Part shown: one piece after another, positions 6,868 through 11,163 of the stretch
How positions within the stretch are numbered: the stretch's first letter is position 1
How the letters are laid out: each line of letters opens with the position of its first letter
Assembly: GCA_045637645.1 (NCBI GenBank)
Contig: JAZTZV010000009.1
Coordinates: forward strand, 1 to 11,163
Origin: RGIG1959 sp045637645
Lineage (GTDB): Bacteria > Bacillota > Clostridia > Oscillospirales > Acutalibacteraceae
Reading direction: 5' to 3'
Length of the DNA: 11,163 nucleotides
Notes under the pieces: model-generated
Told to the model about the DNA's origin: nothing
The model's input: the letters and a program-made list of their open reading frames with translations, nothing else
Database searches by the model: none
Translations under genes and position numbers: made by a program

Positions 6868-8226
6868 GTGGCAGAGATCTTAACTGAAAATGACGGCTTG
6901 AATTTGCCGTACAGCTTGGAAGCCGAGCAGTCGGTTCTTGGATCGGTTTTGATGCAACCCGATGCGCTCAACCAAGTGATGGATATCTTGAACACCAACC
7001 ATTTTTATCTTCCCGAACACCAAGCAATCTTTCGCGTGATGACGGCGAAGTCGTTGTCGTCGCAGGTGATTGACGTTGTCACGGTGTTGGAAGAACTGAA
7101 ATCAGACGGATTTTTCTCGACCCAAAAAGGTCGTGAATATCTGTTTAAGTTGGCGCAGACGGTTCCGTCTATCACCAATATTCGTACATACGCGACCATT
7201 GTCAAAGAAAAAGCGGATATTCGCCGCTTAATTTCGATTTCGCGCGATTTGATCGATGATGCGATGAATCCCGCAACACAGCCCTCTGAACTTTTGGATA
7301 AGGCGGAACAGCAGATTTATGACATTCGTCAGCAACGTCGTTCCGGATCGCTTCGTCCGATCGCTGAGGTTATCAATGAAGCGTATGACACCTTCAATAA
7401 ATTAACGTCGCCCGATCGTGAGAAATACCTCGGCATTCCCAGCGGTATTTCGTCTTTGGATGTGTTGACGACGGGTTTGAACCGTTCGGATATGATCATT
7501 GTCGGCGCGCGCCCCGGTATGGGTAAAACCAGTTTCGCGTTGAATATTGCGCGTAATGTGGCACTTGTTCAGAAACGCACGGTTGTCTTTTTTAACTTGG
7601 AAATGTCCTGCGAACAGATGGTGAACCGTCTGTTGTCTTCGGAAGCGCGTGTATCGGGTAAAAAACTCCGTACGGGTGATTTGACTCCTGATGAATGGAC
7701 ACGTATCGGACAAGCCGGTGCAACGCTTTGTCAAGCACCGATGTATTTGGATGATACCGCGAGTATTACGGTTCCTGAAATGATGTCGCGTGTGCGTCGT
7801 TTGGATGATGTCGGTTTGATCATCATCGACTATTTGCAGTTGATGCACTCAGGTAAAAAAACGGAAAACCGCGTGAATGAAGTGTCCGAAATTACCCGCT
7901 CGCTGAAAATTATGGCGAAAGAATTGAATGTTCCTGTTATGGTGTGTGCACAGCTTGCACGTACCACTGAAAAGCAAGCGAATCACAGACCTGCTTTGGC
8001 GGATCTTCGTGAATCGGGTTCAATCGAACAGGACGCCGACCAAGTGTTGTTCCTGTATCGTGATGAGTACTACAAGAACGAAAAAGAAGATCCGAACGCG
8101 GTTGAAGTCGGAACTTCCGAAGTTATCGTTGCGAAAAACCGTCACGGCGAGCTTGGAACGGTCAAGTTGGCGTGGAGCGGTGAGTTTACAACGTTTACGG
8201 GTCTCGACCCGCACCACAACGGATAA
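6868..8226 (+). CDS. dnaB: Replicative DNA helicase DnaB
   Basis: DnaB is the hexameric ring helicase that unwinds DNA ahead of the replication fork and binds primase; in Bacillus subtilis the same protein is called DnaC. The 452-residue product has the N-terminal collar domain starting at PYSLEAEQSVLGS (14-26), a linker, and a RecA-like C-terminal ATPase. Walker A is GARPGMGKT (213-221, Lys220), the Walker B acid is Asp321 in LIIIDYLQL, and the H3-H4 region with the Gln and Arg residues reads CAQLARTTEKQ and RESGSIEQDADQVLFLYR. No intein interrupts the P-loop, a common insertion site in this family. Start is GTG. It is 26 bases after rplI and its stop overlaps the ribosome binding site of tilS, which suggests coupled expression. 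Confidence 0.98.
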   Translation: MAEILTENDGLNLPYSLEAEQSVLGSVLMQPDALNQVMDILNTNHFYLPEHQAIFRVMTAKSLSSQVIDVVTVLEELKSDGFFSTQKGREYLFKLAQTVPSITNIRTYATIVKEKADIRRLISISRDLIDDAMNPATQPSELLDKAEQQIYDIRQQRRSGSLRPIAEVINEAYDTFNKLTSPDREKYLGIPSGISSLDVLTTGLNRSDMIIVGARPGMGKTSFALNIARNVALVQKRTVVFFNLEMSCEQMVNRLLSSEARVSGKKLRTGDLTPDEWTRIGQAGATLCQAPMYLDDTASITVPEMMSRVRRLDDVGLIIIDYLQLMHSGKKTENRVNEVSEITRSLKIMAKELNVPVMVCAQLARTTEKQANHRPALADLRESGSIEQDADQVLFLYRDEYYKNEKEDPNAVEVGTSEVIVAKNRHGELGTVKLAWSGEFTTFTGLDPHHNG

Positions 8227-8237
8227 GAGGAACGTGT

Positions 8238-9599
8238 ATGCATCCTTTAGAACAAAACGTGATGTCACTGATTCAACAGGAAAATTTAATCAACGAAGGT
8301 GATTCCGTTTTGGTGGCGTTGTCAGGCGGAGCTGATTCGGTTGCGTTGCTACGGATCCTGAAGACATATTCGGCTGAATACGGTTATTCGCTTTATGCGG
8401 CGCATGTTCATCACGGTTTACGCGGTGAATATGCCGACCGTGACGAAGCCTTTGTTCGAGATTTGTGTGAGGAACTCTCAATTCCGCTTTATATCGCACA
8501 CGTGGATGTTCATGCGGAGGTATCGCGCACCAAAGAATCTGTCGAAGAGGCGGGGAGACGGTTGCGCTATGCGTTTTTTGAGGAAAAAATTTCCGATCTG
8601 CCGAACGGCAAAATCGCTACCGCTCATTCGGCGAGCGATCAAGCTGAGACGGTATTGCTCCGATTGATGCGTGGATGCGGTATAAAAGGCGTTTCGGGGA
8701 TTCCTGTCAAACGCGATCGTATTATTCGTCCGTTGCTTACGTGTTATTCGGATGAAATTCGTGACTATTGTTCTCAAAATGCGTTTGCATATATGATCGA
8801 CGAAACCAATGAACAGCTTTGCTTTACGAGAAATCGTGTGCGCCATCAAATTTTGGCGAATATGCGTGATGTGAATCCGCAAATTGAGCAATCGCTGGTG
8901 CGTTTTTCGACGATGGCTTCGATGGACAATCATTTCTTGGAATCGTGCGCGGATGAATTGCTCAAAAGGGCAAGATTATCGGAGCATACGTATTGCGTGC
9001 AAACCCTTTTGAACGCTGACAAAGCCATTCGTTTCCGTGCGATTGCACACATGACAGAAGATGCAGAGTTTTTTCATATCCAAGCTCTTTGTAAGCTTAT
9101 GGAAAGCGGCGGAACGGTGAATTTTCCGCACGATCTTGCCGCTGTCAGTGACGGACGAACGCTTTCATGGACGAGATACAAAGAGACTATCAGTGCAAAA
9201 AAAGCACAAGAAGTCGTTTGCGTGACGCTTAATGAACCGTTTGTAATGGCGGATGTCCGCTATTTTGCTACACGTGTGTCTTACCGAGATTATATTGAAA
9301 AGCTTCGAGAGGATTCGTCTTTTTCAAAATGGTGTGTGGCGGTTCGTGATCTTTCGAAATTACGTGTTCGTTCGCGTGAAAGCGGCGATCGGATCGCCCC
9401 GCTCGGACGAGGTTGCACCAAAGCCGTAAAAAAATTGCTGAATGAGGATCGCGTTCCGATTTCACAACGGGATCGTATTCCTGTTGTGCTTGATGGGGAT
9501 CGCGTGGCGGCATTGTTGGGACTTTGTGTGGATGAAGCTTCGGCTGTTACAGAGTCTGCGCCGTATATTGTATGGTTTCGGAAAATGGACGCATCTTAA
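8238..9599 (+). CDS. tilS: tRNA(Ile)-lysidine synthetase
   Basis: TilS attaches lysine to cytidine 34 of the tRNA-Ile with anticodon CAU, using ATP, so that it reads AUA and is charged with isoleucine; it is normally essential. The 453-residue product has the N-type PP-loop ATP-binding motif SGGADS (29-34), then HVHHGLRGEYADRDE (57-71), the TAHSASDQAET stretch (128-138) of the catalytic core, and DETN with FTRNRVRH (188-203). The C-terminal TilS domain begins near 370 with RSRESGDRIAPLG and ends in IVWFRK. ATG at 8238 follows GAGGA (8227-8231) at 6 bases, only 11 bases after the dnaB stop. It is likely the last gene of the operon, since the next gene has its own promoter. AUA codons therefore depend on this gene unless a paralog exists. 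Confidence 0.96.
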   Translation: MHPLEQNVMSLIQQENLINEGDSVLVALSGGADSVALLRILKTYSAEYGYSLYAAHVHHGLRGEYADRDEAFVRDLCEELSIPLYIAHVDVHAEVSRTKESVEEAGRRLRYAFFEEKISDLPNGKIATAHSASDQAETVLLRLMRGCGIKGVSGIPVKRDRIIRPLLTCYSDEIRDYCSQNAFAYMIDETNEQLCFTRNRVRHQILANMRDVNPQIEQSLVRFSTMASMDNHFLESCADELLKRARLSEHTYCVQTLLNADKAIRFRAIAHMTEDAEFFHIQALCKLMESGGTVNFPHDLAAVSDGRTLSWTRYKETISAKKAQEVVCVTLNEPFVMADVRYFATRVSYRDYIEKLREDSSFSKWCVAVRDLSKLRVRSRESGDRIAPLGRGCTKAVKKLLNEDRVPISQRDRIPVVLDGDRVAALLGLCVDEASAVTESAPYIVWFRKMDAS

Positions 9600-9628
9600 A
9601 AAATAATTGAAAATTCACAAAAATTTAT

Positions 9629-9656
9629 TTGTTTTTTGCGTATCATATGATATGAT
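9629..9656 (+). promoter_or_regulatory. Candidate promoter of ftsH
   Basis: TTGTTT (9629-9634) and TATGAT (9651-9656) are 16 bases apart, and TG at 9648-9649 makes an extended -10 (TGATATGAT). The predicted start is near 9663, giving a leader of about 60 bases. No strong terminator separates it from tilS, so readthrough may also feed ftsH. Confidence 0.55.
9641..9652. promoter_or_regulatory. Perfect 12-bp palindrome in the ftsH promoter
   Basis: TATCATATGATA is its own reverse complement and covers the extended -10 element and the first bases of the -10 box. Its place suits an operator for a dimeric repressor, but it is made almost wholly of A and T and no known box (for example the CtsR heptamers) is matched. 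Confidence 0.35.
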
Positions 9657-9710
9657 AGAAGCCGATCGTTTTTCGTGTATCAACGCGTCTATTCGCTGTA
9701 ATATAAAAAG

Positions 9711-9716
9711 AGGAGG
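9711..9716 (+). promoter_or_regulatory. Ribosome binding site that sets the ftsH TTG start
   Basis: AGGAGG at 9711-9716 is 7 bases before TTG at 9724. The codon directly before the TTG is TGA in the same frame, so translation cannot begin further upstream. Confidence 0.85.
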
Positions 9717-9723
9717 GATTTGA

Positions 9724-11163
9724 TTGGAATCCAATCATAACGATCGCGGCAGACTGATTCGCAATCTGCTGCTGATTATCGGTATTCCGGTTTTGATTAT
9801 TGTGATTTCCGTTGTGTTCATTATGAACATGGAGGAAAAAGACAAACCGCCGTATTCGGAATATCTTGCTTTTTTCCAAAATAATCAAGTTGAAGAATTT
9901 GTATACGACCAAAACAACGGTAAGTTATCTATTCTTTTAAAAGAAGAGTATCGCGATCAGATTGACGAGAACATGAAGGTCAATAAAAAGGGGTATATCG
10001 AGTATACCGTTCCTGAAACCATGTTTTTCTCGTCGGCGATAGAAGAGAATGCCTACTTGGCTAATCAAGACGACGACCCCGACAACGATGTGAAGTTTGA
10101 CATCAAACAAGTCAAATCGATGCCGTGGTTTGTCAGCGAGCTTCCGTTGATTTTGTTGATCATCTCCGCGATTGTGATGTTCTTTATCATGCGTCGTTCG
10201 ATCATGGGTATGGATGGCGGAAAATCCATGAGCTTTGGTAAAGCTCGTGTAAAGCAACCTGCTGATGAAAAACGCAAGACGACCTTTGCGGATGTTGCAG
10301 GTGCGGACGAAGAAAAAGAAGAATTGCGCGAAATTGTTGATTTCTTGAAGGCTCCGAAAAAGTTCGAAGAGCTCGGCGCGCGTATTCCGAAGGGCGTTTT
10401 GCTCGTCGGCCCTCCCGGTACCGGTAAGACCCTGCTTGCGAGAGCGGTAGCAGGTGAAGCGGGAGTGCCGTTCTTCTCGATTTCCGGTTCGGATTTCGTG
10501 GAGATGTATGTCGGTGTCGGTGCATCACGCGTACGTGATTTGTTTGATCAAGCGAAGAAAAATGCCCCCTGCATCATTTTTATTGATGAGATTGATGCGG
10601 TCGGTCGTCAACGTGGCGCCGGTCTTGGTGGCGGTCATGACGAACGTGAGCAAACTTTGAACCAATTGCTGGTTGAAATGGACGGCTTCGGCGCCAACGA
10701 TGGCGTGATTATGATTGCCGCTACCAACCGCCCCGATATCTTGGATCCCGCGTTGATGCGTCCCGGTCGTTTTGACCGTCAAATTGTTGTCAACTACCCC
10801 GATTTGAAAGGTCGCGAAGCGATCTTGAAGGTGCATGCTCGTAACAAACCGATTGCTCCCGATGTGGAATTGAGCACGATCGCGAAGTCGACAGCGGGCT
10901 TTACGGGCGCGGATCTTGAAAACCTGCTTAACGAAGCGGCGCTTTTATCGGCGCGTAAAAATCTTCGCTCTATCACGATGGAAGAAATCGAAGAAGCTAC
11001 TATTAAAGTGGTAATGGGCACCGAAAAACGCAGTCACGTTATTACCGATAAAGATAAACGCTTGACGGCGTATCATGAAGCAGGTCATGCGGTTGTGACG
11101 TATTTCTGTCCGACGCAAGATCCTGTGCATCAAATTTCGATCATCCCGCGCGGCATGGCGGGT
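9724..11163 (+). CDS. ftsH: ATP-dependent zinc metalloprotease FtsH (3' end cut by window)
   Basis: FtsH is a hexameric membrane AAA+ protease that pulls out and degrades damaged membrane proteins and short-lived regulators. The window holds 480 residues with no stop; the family is usually 600-700, so the rest of the peptidase domain lies outside. Visible are transmembrane segment 1 (about 13-34), an extracytoplasmic domain (35-136), transmembrane segment 2 (about 137-156), Walker A GPPGTGKT (229-236), Walker B IIFIDEID (284-291), the second region of homology with TNRPDILDPALMRPGRFDRQ (334-353), and the zinc motif HEAGH (451-455). Start is TTG at 9724: the first in-frame ATG codons come at residues 34 and 36, which would remove the first membrane segment. 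It stands 124 bases after tilS. The extracytoplasmic domain holds an acidic DDDPDND run (116-122). Confidence 0.97.
   Translation, partial: MESNHNDRGRLIRNLLLIIGIPVLIIVISVVFIMNMEEKDKPPYSEYLAFFQNNQVEEFVYDQNNGKLSILLKEEYRDQIDENMKVNKKGYIEYTVPETMFFSSAIEENAYLANQDDDPDNDVKFDIKQVKSMPWFVSELPLILLIISAIVMFFIMRRSIMGMDGGKSMSFGKARVKQPADEKRKTTFADVAGADEEKEELREIVDFLKAPKKFEELGARIPKGVLLVGPPGTGKTLLARAVAGEAGVPFFSISGSDFVEMYVGVGASRVRDLFDQAKKNAPCIIFIDEIDAVGRQRGAGLGGGHDEREQTLNQLLVEMDGFGANDGVIMIAATNRPDILDPALMRPGRFDRQIVVNYPDLKGREAILKVHARNKPIAPDVELSTIAKSTAGFTGADLENLLNEAALLSARKNLRSITMEEIEEATIKVVMGTEKRSHVITDKDKRLTAYHEAGHAVVTYFCPTQDPVHQISIIPRGMAG

Noticed and set aside
7402..7848. 148-codon open frame on the minus strand inside dnaB
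   Set aside because: It is antisense to the conserved ATPase domain of dnaB, and shows no start signals or domain.
9617..9637. AT-only stem with a T-run after tilS as a terminator
   Set aside because: The pairing ACAAA/TTTGT is short and has only one G-C pair; it is too weak to call. The T-run also forms part of the ftsH -35 region.
1..11163. Mobile element, CRISPR array, tRNA, riboswitch or novel defence system
   Set aside because: I saw no direct repeat array, transposase, integrase, tRNA-like fold, or unknown gene cluster; nearly all the sequence is accounted for by known core genes.

Overview
The window looks like a chromosomal housekeeping segment from a low-to-mid GC Firmicute (Bacillota), probably of the Clostridia or Negativicutes type. 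The evidence is the gene set (RNase J, a GdpP-type c-di-AMP phosphodiesterase, a NifS/NifU-type Fe-S pair), the gdpP-rplI-dnaB order that is familiar from Firmicutes, strong AGGAGG-like ribosome binding sites, and sigma-A-like promoters. The exact genus cannot be read from the sequence alone. I see no insertion sequence, prophage, CRISPR array, tRNA or rRNA.

Left part (1-2247, minus strand): a strong hairpin terminator at the left edge is followed by nifU/iscU (scaffold) and iscS (cysteine desulfurase), which form a two-gene Fe-S assembly operon read leftwards from a clear promoter at 1744-1772. Upstream of it lies rnhA (RNase HI), also read leftwards, with its own promoter at 2281-2309.

Middle (2248-2505): a divergent control region. 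The rnhA promoter faces left. Two candidate promoters for the rightward operon face right: TTGACA-17-TAAAAT, and an extended -10 TGTTATAAT.

Right part (2506-9599, plus strand): five closely spaced genes, rnj (RNase J with a long basic N-terminal extension), gdpP, rplI (ribosomal protein L9), dnaB (replicative helicase) and tilS (tRNA-Ile lysidine synthetase). Gaps of 11 to 26 bases suggest one operon joining RNA turnover, c-di-AMP breakdown, translation, replication and tRNA modification. After a 124-base AT-rich gap with a promoter and a perfect palindrome comes ftsH (9724 to the window end), a membrane AAA+ protease that starts at TTG and is cut by the window edge after 480 residues. The hpt gene often found between tilS and ftsH is absent.

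Every gene belongs to a known family. I found no undescribed system. The items worth a second look are small: the RNase J tail, two palindromes at promoters, a changed chaperone-binding motif in the Fe-S scaffold, the missing hpt, and the use of GTG and TTG starts.
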